Of a stretch of DNA of 64,000 nucleotides, positions 44,353 through 54,879 are shown in pieces. The translations under genes were made by a program, and so were the position numbers. The stretch is taken from the NCBI RefSeq assembly GCF_003610735.1, contig NZ_RAQM01000006.1, positions 518,274 through 582,273 on the forward strand, written 5' to 3'. The DNA comes from Tenacibaculum lutimaris (GTDB lineage: Bacteria > Bacteroidota > Bacteroidia > Flavobacteriales > Flavobacteriaceae). Each line of letters begins with the position of its first letter. Within the stretch, counting starts at the first letter, position 1. The notes beneath the pieces are model-generated. The model was not told the DNA's origin, searched no databases, and saw only the letters and a program-made list of their open reading frames with translations.

Positions 44353-45346
44353 CTATACTTACCGATGTATAATTAGCATTGTATTTTGCGTGGTTACCAA
44401 TCATTGCATTATCTAAATTGGCATTTGAAATATGCACATTTGTTTGAATTAAAGAGTTTGTTATTGTTGAGTTTTCAACAACACTATTTTCTCCAATTGA
44501 AACATAAGGACCAATTTTAGTGTTTTTTAACACTACATTTTTTCCAACATAACATGGCTGAATAATTTCAGCGTTCTCTAATACAACGTCTTCAGACACT
44601 AAATTGTTGCCATCAGCTTGTTCAAAACCTAAAACTTGCTTGTTAGTATCTACAGTTGGATCTTTTTTACCACAATCCATCCAAGTATTTACTTTACCAG
44701 GAATAAACTTAGCTCCTTTTACTTTTAAAGCTTCAAGAGCTTCAGTTAATTGATATTCACCAGAAGGTCTGATATCGTTATCAATTAAGTATTTTATTTC
44801 TTCAAGTAACTTGTCAGCATCTTTAAAGTAATAAATACCAATAATAGCTAAATCAGAGACAAATTCTTTAGGTTTTTCAACAAAATCAGTAATAAAACCG
44901 TCTTTTAATTTTACCACACCAAAAGCGCTTGGATCTTCTACTTGCTTCACCCAAATAGCCCCATCAGCATTAGCGTCTAAGGTAAAGTCAGCCTTAAATA
45001 ATGTATCAGCAAAAGCGACAACGCAAGAACCACCTAATGATTCTTTAGCACAGTAAATAGCGTGTGCAGTTCCTAATGCTTCTTCTTGTACGTATACAGA
45101 ACCTTTTGCACCTAAATTTTCTGCTATTTTTATTAATTTATCTTTTGTGTCAGCAGGAAATCCTTTGGCAGCAGGCCCAATTATAAAAGCAATTTCCTCT
45201 ATAGGTTGGTCTACAACAGAAGTAATATCTTCCACTAATCGCTGTACAATTGATTTACCAGCAATAACTGTTAATGGCTTAGGAGTTGTTAATGTATGGG
45301 GTCTTAAACGAGACCCAATTCCAGCCATTGGTACTATAATCTTCAT
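44330..45346 (-). CDS. sugar nucleotidyltransferase with left-handed beta-helix tail
   Basis: 338 residues. Activates a sugar 1-phosphate with an NTP. The N-terminal Rossmann-like domain has IIVPMAGIGSRLRPHTLTTPK (split over about 3-22), the nucleotide-binding G-x-G-x-R-x-x-P loop with K at its end, and later VVAFADTLF and VEKPKEF. Residues about 250-330 have hexapeptide-like turns (VVLENAEIIQP, VVLKNTKIG, SVVENSTIT). Glucose-1-phosphate thymidylyltransferase-like, but the sugar and nucleotide cannot be decided. It is the first gene of the operon with TPR, DUF4292, EnvC-like and AI-2E genes. Confidence 0.87.
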   Translation of the reverse strand: MKIIVPMAGIGSRLRPHTLTTPKPLTVIAGKSIVQRLVEDITSVVDQPIEEIAFIIGPAAKGFPADTKDKLIKIAENLGAKGSVYVQEEALGTAHAIYCAKESLGGSCVVAFADTLFKADFTLDANADGAIWVKQVEDPSAFGVVKLKDGFITDFVEKPKEFVSDLAIIGIYYFKDADKLLEEIKYLIDNDIRPSGEYQLTEALEALKVKGAKFIPGKVNTWMDCGKKDPTVDTNKQVLGFEQADGNNLVSEDVVLENAEIIQPCYVGKNVVLKNTKIGPYVSIGENSVVENSTITNSLIQTNVHISNANLDNAMIGNHAKYNANYTSVSIGDYTELT

Positions 45347-45403
45347 ATTCTCTTTTTTCGTTTTTAACGGTGCAATATACCATTAATAACGCAGTGAAAA
45401 AAG

Positions 45404-47065
45404 TTATAGCCCTTTTGGAATGGCTTCGATTAATGTTTGGGTATATTTTGTCTTTGGATGTTGATAAATTTCGTCTGCATCAGCAATCTCTTCTACCCTA
45501 CCTTTGTTCATTACAACCAATTGATCGGCCATATATTTTACGACAGATAAATCATGAGAAATGAATATGTAAGTAAAATTAAATTCTGATTTTAATTGGT
45601 TTAATAAATTTAACACTTGAGCTTGTACAGATACGTCCAGAGCCGAAACAGATTCGTCACAAATAATTAGTTTGGGTTGTAAAGCAATAGCACGAGCAAT
45701 TCCTATACGTTGACGCTGACCACCTGAAAATTCATGTGGGTATCGGTTAAAATGAGATGCTTCTAAACCTACTTTTTCTAACAAATTACACACATATTCT
45801 TTTCGCTCATTGTTCGAGTTAAGTATGTGATGAACCTTCATTGGTTCTAAAATCGCGTTACCTACTGTAATTCTCGGATTCAAAGAAGAAAACGGATCTT
45901 GAAATATAATTTGGATATCTTTTCGGAGTTTTTTAAAAGCCGATTTTGAAAGTTTCGTAATGTCAGTGCCCTTGTATAAAATACTTCCAGAAGTAGCTTT
46001 TTCTAGTTGTAAAATAGTTCTGCTTAAAGTGGTTTTTCCACAGCCACTCTCTCCTACTAGTCCTAATGTTTCTCCTTCATAAATTTTAAAAGACACATCA
46101 TTGACTGCTTTCACAATAGCTGGTTTTGAAAACCATGAAGCATTACTAATAAAATCTTTATGCAAATTTATAATTTCTAGTAAAGGAGGGCGCCTGTATA
46201 TTTTTTGATGAAAAGCATTGCGCTCTTCATCTGTATAAATTGTAGAATCTATAGTTTCGTTGATAAAGTCACTAACTGTAGGTAGGGTTTTTAGTCGTTT
46301 TTTAGTATTGGGTTTCGAATTGATTAAAGCCTTGGTATAACTTTTCTTTGGATGTAAAAAAACATGGTTAGCACTACCCTTTTCTACTATTTTTCCTTTA
46401 TGCATAACAACGACAGAATCTGCAATTTCAGAAACTAATGCTAAATCGTGAGAAATAAAAATAATTCCCATTTCAAATTCTTGTTGTAATTCTTTTAATA
46501 AAGAAATTATTTCTTTTTGTACAGTAACATCCAATGCTGTAGTAGGTTCATCAGCAATTAAAAGTTGAGGTTTACAAGCAATTGCCATAGCAATCATTAC
46601 ACGCTGTTTTTGTCCGCCGCTTATTTGATGCGGATATGAGTTATATATAGCCTCAGGTCTGGGAAGTTTTACTTTTGAAAACAAAGAAATAACTTCTTCT
46701 TTAATTTCTTGATTAGGTAACTGTGTATGTTGCTGTAACATTTCAGCAACTTGAAAACCACAAGTTAATGTTGGGTTTAAAGAACTCATGGGTTCTTGAA
46801 AAATCATGGCAATTTCATTACCTCGTATTTTTTGATAATCTTGCTCATTATAACCTAATAAAGGTTGTTGGTTAAAAAATAGATCACCTTTCACTGTAGC
46901 AGTTTTAGGAAGTAACCCTAAAATAGCTAAAGAACTTATTGATTTACCACTACCACTCTCGCCTACGATTCCTAATGTTTTATTTTTTTCAACATTAAAA
47001 GATACTTGTTGAACTAAAGGCTGAGAGTTTTTAAAGGATATTTCTAAGTTTTTAACTTCAAGCAT
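45404..47065 (-). CDS. fused ABC transporter ATPase for peptides (DppD-DppF/YejF type)
   Basis: 553 residues with two complete ABC ATPase domains in one chain. First: GESGSGKSIS (about 35-44), ISGGQKQRVMIAMA, LIADEPTTALD. Second: GESGCGKTTLSR (about 339-350), FSGGQRQRIGIARA, ICDESVSALD. The QQHTQLP-like oligopeptide/dipeptide insertions at the end of each domain identify the Opp/Dpp group. Permease and binding-protein genes are not adjacent. It is the only gene between the nucleotidyltransferase operon and a long gap, and runs leftward. Confidence 0.93.
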   Translation of the reverse strand: MLEVKNLEISFKNSQPLVQQVSFNVEKNKTLGIVGESGSGKSISSLAILGLLPKTATVKGDLFFNQQPLLGYNEQDYQKIRGNEIAMIFQEPMSSLNPTLTCGFQVAEMLQQHTQLPNQEIKEEVISLFSKVKLPRPEAIYNSYPHQISGGQKQRVMIAMAIACKPQLLIADEPTTALDVTVQKEIISLLKELQQEFEMGIIFISHDLALVSEIADSVVVMHKGKIVEKGSANHVFLHPKKSYTKALINSKPNTKKRLKTLPTVSDFINETIDSTIYTDEERNAFHQKIYRRPPLLEIINLHKDFISNASWFSKPAIVKAVNDVSFKIYEGETLGLVGESGCGKTTLSRTILQLEKATSGSILYKGTDITKLSKSAFKKLRKDIQIIFQDPFSSLNPRITVGNAILEPMKVHHILNSNNERKEYVCNLLEKVGLEASHFNRYPHEFSGGQRQRIGIARAIALQPKLIICDESVSALDVSVQAQVLNLLNQLKSEFNFTYIFISHDLSVVKYMADQLVVMNKGRVEEIADADEIYQHPKTKYTQTLIEAIPKGL

Positions 47066-47392
47066 TAATCATAAAATTTTAATAAAAATACAATTTATAT
47101 TTCCATTACGCGTTTTCAGAAAGAGGATTTATCTTAACTGTTTGATAGGTAAGTAGTAATAGATTATCTTTTTTTCTTTCCTAAAAAAACCTAGTGTTTA
47201 ACTGGGATAAAGGGTTGTTTTGGTTTTGTAAAAGAAACATAAACAGTTAATTAACTGTTTAAAAAACATCTTTTTTTATCTTTTTTTATATATTTGTCAA
47301 TGTTTTAACAAATAATTAAGAGTTTTTATTTAAGGTTTAAGCTTAAAAAAGGCTCTTAAAGTTTTATTAATTCAACTAAAAACCCTTCAAAA
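47066..47392. promoter_or_regulatory. divergent gap before the secreted protease
   Basis: A 327-base AT-rich gap without a gene. The -7 box TATATTTG at 47289-47296 faces the protease and would give a leader of about 90 bases. GTTTAAC/GTTAATTAAC-like AT palindromes near 47230-47270 are weak. Nothing else was recognised. Confidence 0.45.
47289..47296 (+). promoter_or_regulatory. TAnnTTTG -7 element for the M43 protease
   Basis: TATATTTG, exact match to the consensus, 96 bases before the ATG. The -33 region is only T-rich. Confidence 0.5.
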
Positions 47393-50089
47393 ATGAAAAA
47401 CAAAATTACTCTAGCACTTCTGTGCTTATTTTTTGTTGGTGCTTCGTATGCCCAAGAAAAAAGAAACTGTCACTCAATGGAAAACCTTGAGTACAGACAA
47501 TCCCTTAATCCTTCTTTAAAAAGCAAAATGCAAGAAATTGAGTCTTTTACTCAAAAAAGAATTGCAGAAAAGAAGAACTACCAAGGAAAAATAGTAGGAA
47601 ATATTATTCAAATCCCAGTAGTTGTACACGTTATTTATAGTAATTCACAAGAAAACATCAGTGTGGCACAAATTCAATCACAAATTGATGTTTTAAATGA
47701 AGATTACAGAAGAACGAACTCAGATAAAACAAATAAGTGGTCTCAAGCAGCAGATACTGAAATAGAGTTTTATTTAGCTCAAGTAGACCCAAATGGTAAT
47801 CCAACAACTGGTATTACAAGAAAGTCATCATCTAAAACTTCATGGGGAACTAATGATGCGATGAAAAAATCATCACAAGGAGGAGTAGACCCATGGGATG
47901 CTTCAGAATACCTTAACATGTGGGTATGTAATATTGGTGGTGGAATCTTAGGATATGCACAATTTCCAGGAGGTAGCGCTGCTACTGATGGAGTTGTAAT
48001 GAGTCCACAATATTTTGGTAGTTCAGATAAAGGATCAGGTTTCTATTTATCATCTCCATTTGACAAAGGAAGAACAACTACTCACGAAGTAGGTCACTTT
48101 TTAAACCTTAGACACATCTGGGGTGATGGTGGTTGTGGTGTTGACGATTTTGTTTCTGATACTCCAGAATCTGATGCTGCAAACTACGGATGTGCTTCAA
48201 GTCACTCTTCTTGTGGATCAGCAGATATGGTTGAAAACTACATGGATTACTCTGATGATACTTGTATGAACCTATTTACTTTAGGTCAAAAAAATAGAAT
48301 GCGTGCTGTTTTAGAGTCAGGAGGAGTACGTAGAAGTTTAGCTTTATCAGATAAAACAGGAGGTTCTACTTCATGTACAGCAACGGTACCAACAGGTGTA
48401 ACTGTATCTAGTATTACTTCTTCAGGAGCATCAGTATCTTGGACAGCAGTTTCAGGAGCTACATACGATGTAAGATATCGTCAAACAGGAACTTCATCAT
48501 GGACAACTAATGCGGTTTCAGGAACTTCAACATCTTTAAGCGGATTATCAGCATCTACTCAATATGAAGTACAAGTACGTAGTAAATGTTCTGATGGTTC
48601 AAATTCAGCATATAGTGCTTCTTCAACTTTTACTACTCCAGCAGTTACTATTACTTATTGTTCATCAAAAGGAAATAGTGTTTCTGATGAATATATTGGA
48701 AGAGTACAATTAGGAACTATTGATAATAGTACTGGAGGGGGAAATGGTTATTCTGACCATACAGCTATTTCAACGAACTTAGCAAAAGGAACTTCTCATA
48801 CTATTACTATTACACCAACTTGGACAGGAACAACATATAACGAAGGTTATGGTGTTTGGATAGATTATAATCAAGATGGAGATTTTTCTGATTCAGGAGA
48901 AACTGTTTGGACAAAGGCTGCTTCTAAAGATACACCTGTTAGTACATCTTTTACAGTGCCGGCTTCTGCTACAGATGGAGCAACAAGAATGCGTATAGTT
49001 TTAAAATACAATGCAGTACCAACGGCATGTGAAGCTTCATTTTCTTATGGAGAAGTAGAAGACTATACAGTAGTAATTGGAGCAGGAACAGCAGATATAA
49101 CAGCACCAACAGCACCAACAAACTTAGCAGCTTCTAGTGTAACACAAACTTCTTTAACATTAAACTGGTCAGCATCTACTGATAACGTTGGAGTAACTGG
49201 TTATGATGTTTATCAAGGAACTACCAATATTGGTTCTGTAACAGGAACTACAACAAATGTAACAGGATTAACAGCAGCGACATCATATACTTTTTCAGTA
49301 AGAGCAAAAGATGCAGCAGGAAATGTTTCTGCTTCTAGTAGTGCAATAAACGTAACAACTTTATCAAACTCAGTTTCATACTGTGAATCAAAAGGAAACA
49401 ACTCTTCTTATGAGTGGATTGATAATGTTGAGTTAGGAGGAATGACTAATGCAACTGGAGATAATGGAGGATATGCTGATTTTACTTCAAAAACAGCAAC
49501 CTTAGCAGTAGGAAGCTCAAATCAGATGATTATAAGTGCAGGATTTAGTAGTTCTTCATATACAGAGTATTGGGCTGTTTGGATTGATTTTAATCAAAAT
49601 GGAACATTTGAGAGTAGTGAAAAAGTTGTAACAGGATCTTCATCAAGTGCCAACAATTTAACAGCCACAGTTAATGTGCCAGCAGGAGCAACTTTAGGAA
49701 CAACAAGAATGCGTGTTTCTATGAAATATAATTCTGCGCAAACAGCTTGCGAAACTTTTTCGTATGGTGAAGTAGAAGATTATTCTGTAAATATTGTTTC
49801 GAGTGCAAGACAAGAAAATTCAACTTTTGTTGACGCTGAAAAGTTAGGAAATGAGCACAGTTCTGATTTAATGGTATATCCTAACCCATCTGAAGATTTT
49901 GTGCAAGTTAAATTAGCTTCTAAAGCTGAAAATATGACGTATAGAATCGTAAACCCTAGAGGAGGAGTTTTAAAGTCAGGTGTTTTAAGTACTTTAAATT
50001 TAGACGTTTCAAAATTAAAAACAGGAATGTATATTTTAGAAGTTAATGATGGTCAAAAATTATTAAGAACTAAGTTAATGAAGAAGTAA
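47393..50089 (+). CDS. secreted M43 metalloprotease with FN3, GEVED and T9SS sorting domains
   Basis: 898 residues. Signal peptide 1-20. The pappalysin-type protease domain (about 60-315) has the zinc site [17 protein letters not shown] (around 227-243, HExxHxxGxxH) and the Met-turn [13 protein letters not shown] (around 282-294). FN3 repeats follow at about 325-415 and 560-655. Two GEVED domains (about 425-555 and 660-800), each ending near YGEVEDY, lie between and after them. The last 75 residues ([11 protein letters not shown] to the Lys-Lys end) form a type A sorting signal for the type IX secretion system. So it is exported and attached or released at the surface. Substrate unknown. Confidence 0.93.
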   Translation: MKNKITLALLCLFFVGASYAQEKRNCHSMENLEYRQSLNPSLKSKMQEIESFTQKRIAEKKNYQGKIVGNIIQIPVVVHVIYSNSQENISVAQIQSQIDVLNEDYRRTNSDKTNKWSQAADTEIEFYLAQVDPNGNPTTGITRKSSSKTSWGTNDAMKKSSQGGVDPWDASEYLNMWVCNIGGGILGYAQFPGGSAATDGVVMSPQYFGSSDKGSGFYLSSPFDKGRTTTHEVGHFLNLRHIWGDGGCGVDDFVSDTPESDAANYGCASSHSSCGSADMVENYMDYSDDTCMNLFTLGQKNRMRAVLESGGVRRSLALSDKTGGSTSCTATVPTGVTVSSITSSGASVSWTAVSGATYDVRYRQTGTSSWTTNAVSGTSTSLSGLSASTQYEVQVRSKCSDGSNSAYSASSTFTTPAVTITYCSSKGNSVSDEYIGRVQLGTIDNSTGGGNGYSDHTAISTNLAKGTSHTITITPTWTGTTYNEGYGVWIDYNQDGDFSDSGETVWTKAASKDTPVSTSFTVPASATDGATRMRIVLKYNAVPTACEASFSYGEVEDYTVVIGAGTADITAPTAPTNLAASSVTQTSLTLNWSASTDNVGVTGYDVYQGTTNIGSVTGTTTNVTGLTAATSYTFSVRAKDAAGNVSASSSAINVTTLSNSVSYCESKGNNSSYEWIDNVELGGMTNATGDNGGYADFTSKTATLAVGSSNQMIISAGFSSSSYTEYWAVWIDFNQNGTFESSEKVVTGSSSSANNLTATVNVPAGATLGTTRMRVSMKYNSAQTACETFSYGEVEDYSVNIVSSARQENSTFVDAEKLGNEHSSDLMVYPNPSEDFVQVKLASKAENMTYRIVNPRGGVLKSGVLSTLNLDVSKLKTGMYILEVNDGQKLLRTKLMKK

Positions 50090-50111
50090 AAGAAGATTCT
50101 TTTATTCTGAT

Positions 50112-50142
50112 AAAACCCAAGCAATTTTGCTCGGGTTTTTTG
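50112..50142. terminator. terminator after the protease gene
   Basis: AAACCCAAGCAA pairs with TTGCTCGGGTTT with one mismatch around a 2- to 4-base loop, followed by T6. Confidence 0.8.
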
Positions 50143-50166
50143 TTTCTTTGCATAAAATTTTAGAGA

Positions 50167-52026
50167 ATGAATTACCTATCAGTAGAAAACATAGCAAAAT
50201 CGTATGGCGAAAAGGTCTTATTTGAAGATATTTCTTTTGGAATTAATAAAGACCAAAAAATAGCCTTTGTTGCTAAAAATGGTAGTGGAAAAACCTCTAT
50301 TTTAAACATTATTGCAGGAAAAGATACACCAGATGAAGGCCAAGTTATCAGTAGAAAAGGAATTAATATTGCTTATCTAGCACAAGATGATGATTTGGAT
50401 CCCGACTTAACTATAGAAGAAACTATTTTCTCTACAGAAAATACTATTCTTCCAATTATTCAGCAGTACGAAAAAGCATTGCAAAATCCTGATGATACTG
50501 AAAGCTATCAAAAAGCATTTGAGTTGATGGAGCAGCATAATGCGTGGGATTTTGAAACACAATACAAGCAAATTCTTTCTAAGTTAAAGCTTGATGATTT
50601 GTCACAAAAAGTAGGAAAGCTTTCTGGAGGACAAAAAAAACGACTGTCGTTAGCAATTATTCTAATTAATAAACCTGATTTATTAATACTTGATGAGCCA
50701 ACCAACCATTTAGATTTGGAAATGATTGAGTGGTTAGAAGCATTTTTCGCTAAGGAAAAAATAACCTTATTCATGGTAACACACGATCGTTATTTTTTAG
50801 AACGTGTGTGTAATGAGATTATAGAATTAGATAACGGAAAACTATACAAATACAAAGGAAACTACTCATATTACCTTCAAAACAAAGAAGAACGATTAGC
50901 TTTAGAAGCAACGAACTTAAGCAAAGCAAAAAGCTTGTTTAAAAAAGAGCTGGATTGGATGCGTCGTCAGCCTAAAGCACGTACGACTAAATCTAAATCA
51001 CGTATTGATGATTTTTTCCAAATTAAAGAAAAAGCACATCAACGAAGAAAAGAGCATGAAGTTCAGCTAGAAATTAACATGGAGCGTTTAGGAAGTAAAA
51101 TAGTAGAGCTTCATAAACTAAAAAAGAACTTTGGAGATAAAGTTATTTTAGATGGATTTGACTATGTTTTTAAACGAGGAGAACGTATAGGAATCATCGG
51201 AAAAAACGGAACAGGGAAATCTTCTTTCTTAAACATACTAACAGGCAAAATTCCTGTAGATGGAGGTAAAGTAATTGTTGGAGAAACGGTAAAATTTGGT
51301 TACTACACTCAAAAAGGAATCCAAATAAAAGAAGGACAAAAAGTAATAGAAGTTATTAAAGAGTTTGGAGAAGAAATTCCGCTAACCAAAGGAAGAAGAA
51401 TTTCTGCAGCTCAGTTATTAGAACGCTTTTTATTTGATAGAAAAAAACAATATGATTTTGTCGAAAAATTAAGTGGAGGAGAACAGAAGCGTTTGTACCT
51501 GTGTGCTGTTTTGATTCAAAACCCTAATTTTTTAATTCTTGATGAGCCTACCAACGATTTAGATGTGGTAACCCTAAATGTATTAGAAAGCTTCTTATTG
51601 GATTATCCAGGAAATTTAATGGTAGTATCGCACGACCGTTATTTTATGGATAAAATAGTTGATGGCTTATTTGTTTTTAAAGGAAATGGAGAAGTAGAAA
51701 ATTTTCCAGGAAATTACTCTGATTACAGGGCATATGAAAGCTCGTTGCCACCAGAGCCTAAAGAAGAGAAAATAGTTGCTGAAAAACCAGAAAAAGCACC
51801 TCAAAAAGGAAAGTTAAGTTATAATGAGAAACGTGAGTTTGGTCAGTTAGAGGTTGATATTGAGAAGCTGCAAAAAAAGAAAGTAAACCTAGAAGCGCAA
51901 TTTACCAATGGAGAAATAGCGATGGATGATATCAATGAAAAATCTTTAGAACTACAAGAAATTATAGAAAGTTTAGAAGAAAAAGAAGAACGTTGGTTTG
52001 AACTTTCAATGAAATTAGAGGGTTAA
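50167..52026 (+). CDS. ABC-F family ATPase (Uup-like)
   Basis: 619 residues. Two soluble ABC domains without membrane segments: Walker A AKNGSGKTS (about 37-45) and signature LSGGQKKRLSLA, then GKNGTGKSS (about 345-353) and LSGGEQKRLYLC, joined by the Lys-rich linker that enters the ribosome (around 245-300). The C-terminal coiled coil (about 545-619) is the Uup-type DNA-binding-like tail. ABC-F proteins act on stalled or translating ribosomes; Uup-like ones are not usually antibiotic-resistance factors. No promoter of the consensus form is seen; TTTCTTTG near 50143 is one base off. Confidence 0.92.
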   Translation: MNYLSVENIAKSYGEKVLFEDISFGINKDQKIAFVAKNGSGKTSILNIIAGKDTPDEGQVISRKGINIAYLAQDDDLDPDLTIEETIFSTENTILPIIQQYEKALQNPDDTESYQKAFELMEQHNAWDFETQYKQILSKLKLDDLSQKVGKLSGGQKKRLSLAIILINKPDLLILDEPTNHLDLEMIEWLEAFFAKEKITLFMVTHDRYFLERVCNEIIELDNGKLYKYKGNYSYYLQNKEERLALEATNLSKAKSLFKKELDWMRRQPKARTTKSKSRIDDFFQIKEKAHQRRKEHEVQLEINMERLGSKIVELHKLKKNFGDKVILDGFDYVFKRGERIGIIGKNGTGKSSFLNILTGKIPVDGGKVIVGETVKFGYYTQKGIQIKEGQKVIEVIKEFGEEIPLTKGRRISAAQLLERFLFDRKKQYDFVEKLSGGEQKRLYLCAVLIQNPNFLILDEPTNDLDVVTLNVLESFLLDYPGNLMVVSHDRYFMDKIVDGLFVFKGNGEVENFPGNYSDYRAYESSLPPEPKEEKIVAEKPEKAPQKGKLSYNEKREFGQLEVDIEKLQKKKVNLEAQFTNGEIAMDDINEKSLELQEIIESLEEKEERWFELSMKLEG

Positions 52027-52027
52027 A

Positions 52028-52243
52028 TTATCTAATTTGATTTTTTAACTGTTTAATTATAGTGTTAAATTCATTATTAGGTTTATGAGATGTTTCGTAT
52101 TCCCAAGAACCACCATTTTTTAAATAAATTTTTAAAATCCATGGGTCTTGAGGCATGAAGATTTTAGCTCTAATTGAAAAAATTAAATAGAGTTTAGAGA
52201 TCCAATTATCGTGTTGGCTTTTATATCTTATTTCTTTTTTCAT
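52028..52243 (-). CDS. small protein of unknown function (71 aa)
   Basis: Its start overlaps the exonuclease stop by 4 bases (ATGA type), and its stop comes one base after the convergent ABC-F stop; this tight packing is the main reason to call it real. It is basic and aromatic with alternating strands (WILKIYLKNGGSWEYETS), suggesting a small beta fold plus a C-terminal helix. No family recognised. Confidence 0.6.
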   Translation of the reverse strand: MKKEIRYKSQHDNWISKLYLIFSIRAKIFMPQDPWILKIYLKNGGSWEYETSHKPNNEFNTIIKQLKNQIR

Positions 52244-52956
52244 ACACTAATAATATCAATTTTGTCTACCAAAGGCTTGTTCAAAAAGCGCAATAGTAAT
52301 TGAGCTACGGCTACTGTATCGCGTTCGCAGTACTCAACAATGCGAGAAAGATTTTTTTCTTGGTAGTATACGTTGGCAACTTCGCTGCCATCAATATCTT
52401 GTTTAGGTGAGGGAATTCCTAAAATAGCGGTGAGTAATTTTAAAGAAGTATAGTGTTTATAGTCGCCAAATTTCCATAAATCCATTGTGTCTATATGCGG
52501 AACTTCCCAAGGTTTTTTACCAAATAAATTGAGTTTATTAGGCAACTCAATTTGATTAATAATCATACGTCTTGCGATATACGGAAAATCAAATTCTTTA
52601 CCATTATGAGCACATAATAAATGGTTTGGATGGTTAAAATGTGTATCTAACAAATTTTTAAAATCGACCAACAGTTTATGCTCATTGTCACCATAAAAAG
52701 AGGTAACTCGCAATTGACTTACACCTTTTCGTTCTACAAAATAACCTACAGAAATACAGATTATTTTTCCAAACTCAGCCCAAATACCTGCTCGATGGTA
52801 AAACTCTTCAGGAGTAAATTCATCTTTGCGTTGGTATAGTGTTTTCAAAGCATAGAGTTCTTGCATTTCAGGAGATAAATCAGCAAATAATTCCACTTCC
52901 GGAACTGTTTCTATATCTAAAAACAAAATGTTTTGTAAGTTGAGTTTATTCAGCAT
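52240..52956 (-). CDS. PolB-related 3'-5' exonuclease (PF10108-type)
   Basis: 238 residues. A DEDD-type exonuclease: motif I is FLDIETVPEV (about 12-21), motif II lies near LLCAHNGKEFDFPYIARRM (about 112-130), and motif III near IVEYCERDTVAVAQLLLRF (about 205-223), so all four acidic residues are present. MQELYALKTLYQRKDE and FYHRAGIWAEFGKIICISVG are typical of the DNA_pol_B_exo2 family in Bacteroidota. The cellular role (DNA or RNA trimming) is unknown. Overlaps the DUF4153 gene by 11 bases and the 71-aa gene by 4, forming a three-gene operon. Confidence 0.9.
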   Translation of the reverse strand: MLNKLNLQNILFLDIETVPEVELFADLSPEMQELYALKTLYQRKDEFTPEEFYHRAGIWAEFGKIICISVGYFVERKGVSQLRVTSFYGDNEHKLLVDFKNLLDTHFNHPNHLLCAHNGKEFDFPYIARRMIINQIELPNKLNLFGKKPWEVPHIDTMDLWKFGDYKHYTSLKLLTAILGIPSPKQDIDGSEVANVYYQEKNLSRIVEYCERDTVAVAQLLLRFLNKPLVDKIDIISV

Positions 52957-54706
52957 TTTTTTCTTTAATTAAAACATAAATAGTAGCATTAGATACGTAT
53001 TCTTCTTTGGTATCATCATCAATATTTGATAAGCTAATACTTTGAAAAATAAGTTTTACATTCAACATTTTAAAATGCTGTTCAATGGTCATTAAATTAA
53101 GAGGTAAATTATAATTCAGTTCTTGATCTTTAAGTTTTTTAATCATTTCAGAACAATCAATTTCTCCTATCAAATCTTCTCCCGTGTAAATTTTTAAAAT
53201 ATTACTATTTTCAGTTAAAGTAAGTTGGTATTGATTTATAGAGTTTTTATTTTCGTGAAGGTTGATATATAAACGCTTTAAAAAATCATAGTTTTTAAGA
53301 TCTAAAGTTATATTAAAATCGTCTAAATTATAATAATAGGCTCTGTATGGCTTCTCAGGTTTATCAGTTACTTTAATATCTAAGCTATCCATTAATTTTT
53401 CTTGTAGTTGCCAATGACTTTCAGTTTTAAATGTTGTTTTAGGGTTGTAGCCAATAATTGTTGTAACTTTCTCTAGCTCGTCTTTTTCATTTAGATAACG
53501 AATAATAGAGCGTAGTTGATTTTTTTTCTCAAAAGTGGTTGAAAACTCCGTGTTTTTTATATCGGTAAATACTTTTTCAAATTGTTGAACTTGGCTTTTA
53601 GTCGATACTGAAAAAGCACCCCAAAAACCAAAGGAAACTAACATGGTTATAATTGCTAGACTTAATGGGAATATTCTAATTTTTCGTTGTTTGCTAAAAA
53701 TCATGTACAACGTCATTGCTAAAACCCAGAAAGCAAGAACAAGCACAAAATAGCGATTTTCGGTAATTCCGTATTCATTAATGCGTCTAAAAATAGCGAC
53801 AAAAAGTAGTCCTATTAAAGGTAATAATAAGTAATAAAACCAAGGGTGAAACCTTCTAATAGTAAGTGAACTGATTGTTTTTTGAATAGGATTTATAAGT
53901 GTTTGAACTATAAAACCTAAAAAAGATAAAGCAATTACTAAATACGAAACCCATCCTTTAGGTAAGTTCCAATTAATAACAATTTTTAAACTGTATGCAT
54001 ATAAAATGATGAGGTATAAAATAACCAACGGAATTAAAATATATTTTACTAAAACCTCTAAAGGCTTGGTGTAGTTAATAGTAAGTTGGTTGTGAATATC
54101 TTTAGGAAAATCAGAAAGGTAAACCCATGTGTTTACAATTCCTATACAAATTACAAAGACTTGCAAAAAACGGTCTCCTTTAAAATTAACGTTAAACAAA
54201 TGTTTAACCGCAAGCAAAGCTAATACAATTCCCAAATAAAGAATTAGTGAAAAGAATAGACTTCTAACAATAGATATAAAAACAGCTTTTAAATAGTTAA
54301 AGTAAGCCGATTTATCCCATTTTATAAAGAAAGGAGCAATCATAACAAACAAATGACCAACTATGAAATAAAGAAAGAAACGTATAATAGAATTTTTATC
54401 TATACGATATGCATCAATATCTATACTAAAATAGAATGCTGTTAAGAAGCAAAGGGGAATTAAAAATACCCAGTAATTTTTCTTTTTAAATTGATCTAGA
54501 AAAAAACGTGTGGCTATCAACCAACTGATTCCTAAAGCAAAAATTAGAATAATTATACCTGTAAAAATATCATCAAAAGTATCATTTTCGATAGAGAATA
54601 AAGTAAAAAATGTACCAATGATTGCCCAAGAAAGAGTTACAGGAAAACGGTTAAATGTATTTTTAGCTTTAGATACAATCTCACCAAGTGATGGAATGAT
54701 TTTCAT
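52946..54706 (-). CDS. DUF4153 membrane protein
   Basis: 586 residues. About ten or eleven hydrophobic segments fill the first 370 residues (from about 22 onward), then a soluble region of about 210 residues rich in charged and Asn residues reaches the end. This matches the DUF4153 family, whose function is not known. It leads the operon with the exonuclease and small protein; no functional link is evident. Confidence 0.83.
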   Translation of the reverse strand: MKIIPSLGEIVSKAKNTFNRFPVTLSWAIIGTFFTLFSIENDTFDDIFTGIIILIFALGISWLIATRFFLDQFKKKNYWVFLIPLCFLTAFYFSIDIDAYRIDKNSIIRFFLYFIVGHLFVMIAPFFIKWDKSAYFNYLKAVFISIVRSLFFSLILYLGIVLALLAVKHLFNVNFKGDRFLQVFVICIGIVNTWVYLSDFPKDIHNQLTINYTKPLEVLVKYILIPLVILYLIILYAYSLKIVINWNLPKGWVSYLVIALSFLGFIVQTLINPIQKTISSLTIRRFHPWFYYLLLPLIGLLFVAIFRRINEYGITENRYFVLVLAFWVLAMTLYMIFSKQRKIRIFPLSLAIITMLVSFGFWGAFSVSTKSQVQQFEKVFTDIKNTEFSTTFEKKNQLRSIIRYLNEKDELEKVTTIIGYNPKTTFKTESHWQLQEKLMDSLDIKVTDKPEKPYRAYYYNLDDFNITLDLKNYDFLKRLYINLHENKNSINQYQLTLTENSNILKIYTGEDLIGEIDCSEMIKKLKDQELNYNLPLNLMTIEQHFKMLNVKLIFQSISLSNIDDDTKEEYVSNATIYVLIKEKNAE

Positions 54707-54850
54707 AGAATTTCTTTTTATAAAGATACAAAAACAAAGAAAAAATAGAAAGTATTGTGCTTTATGAGGTGTTTTTTTAAGAAAAAGTTTATTAAATATT
54801 AAATGAACGTTAAGTTAAGCATGTGTATCAAGGGTTTATTATTTTATGAT

Positions 54851-54858
54851 TACTTTTG
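54851..54858 (+). promoter_or_regulatory. TAnnTTTG -7 element for the two-component operon
   Basis: TACTTTTG lies 21 bases before the response-regulator ATG. Confidence 0.55.
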
Positions 54859-54879
54859 GGTAACATAATATAAAGAACT

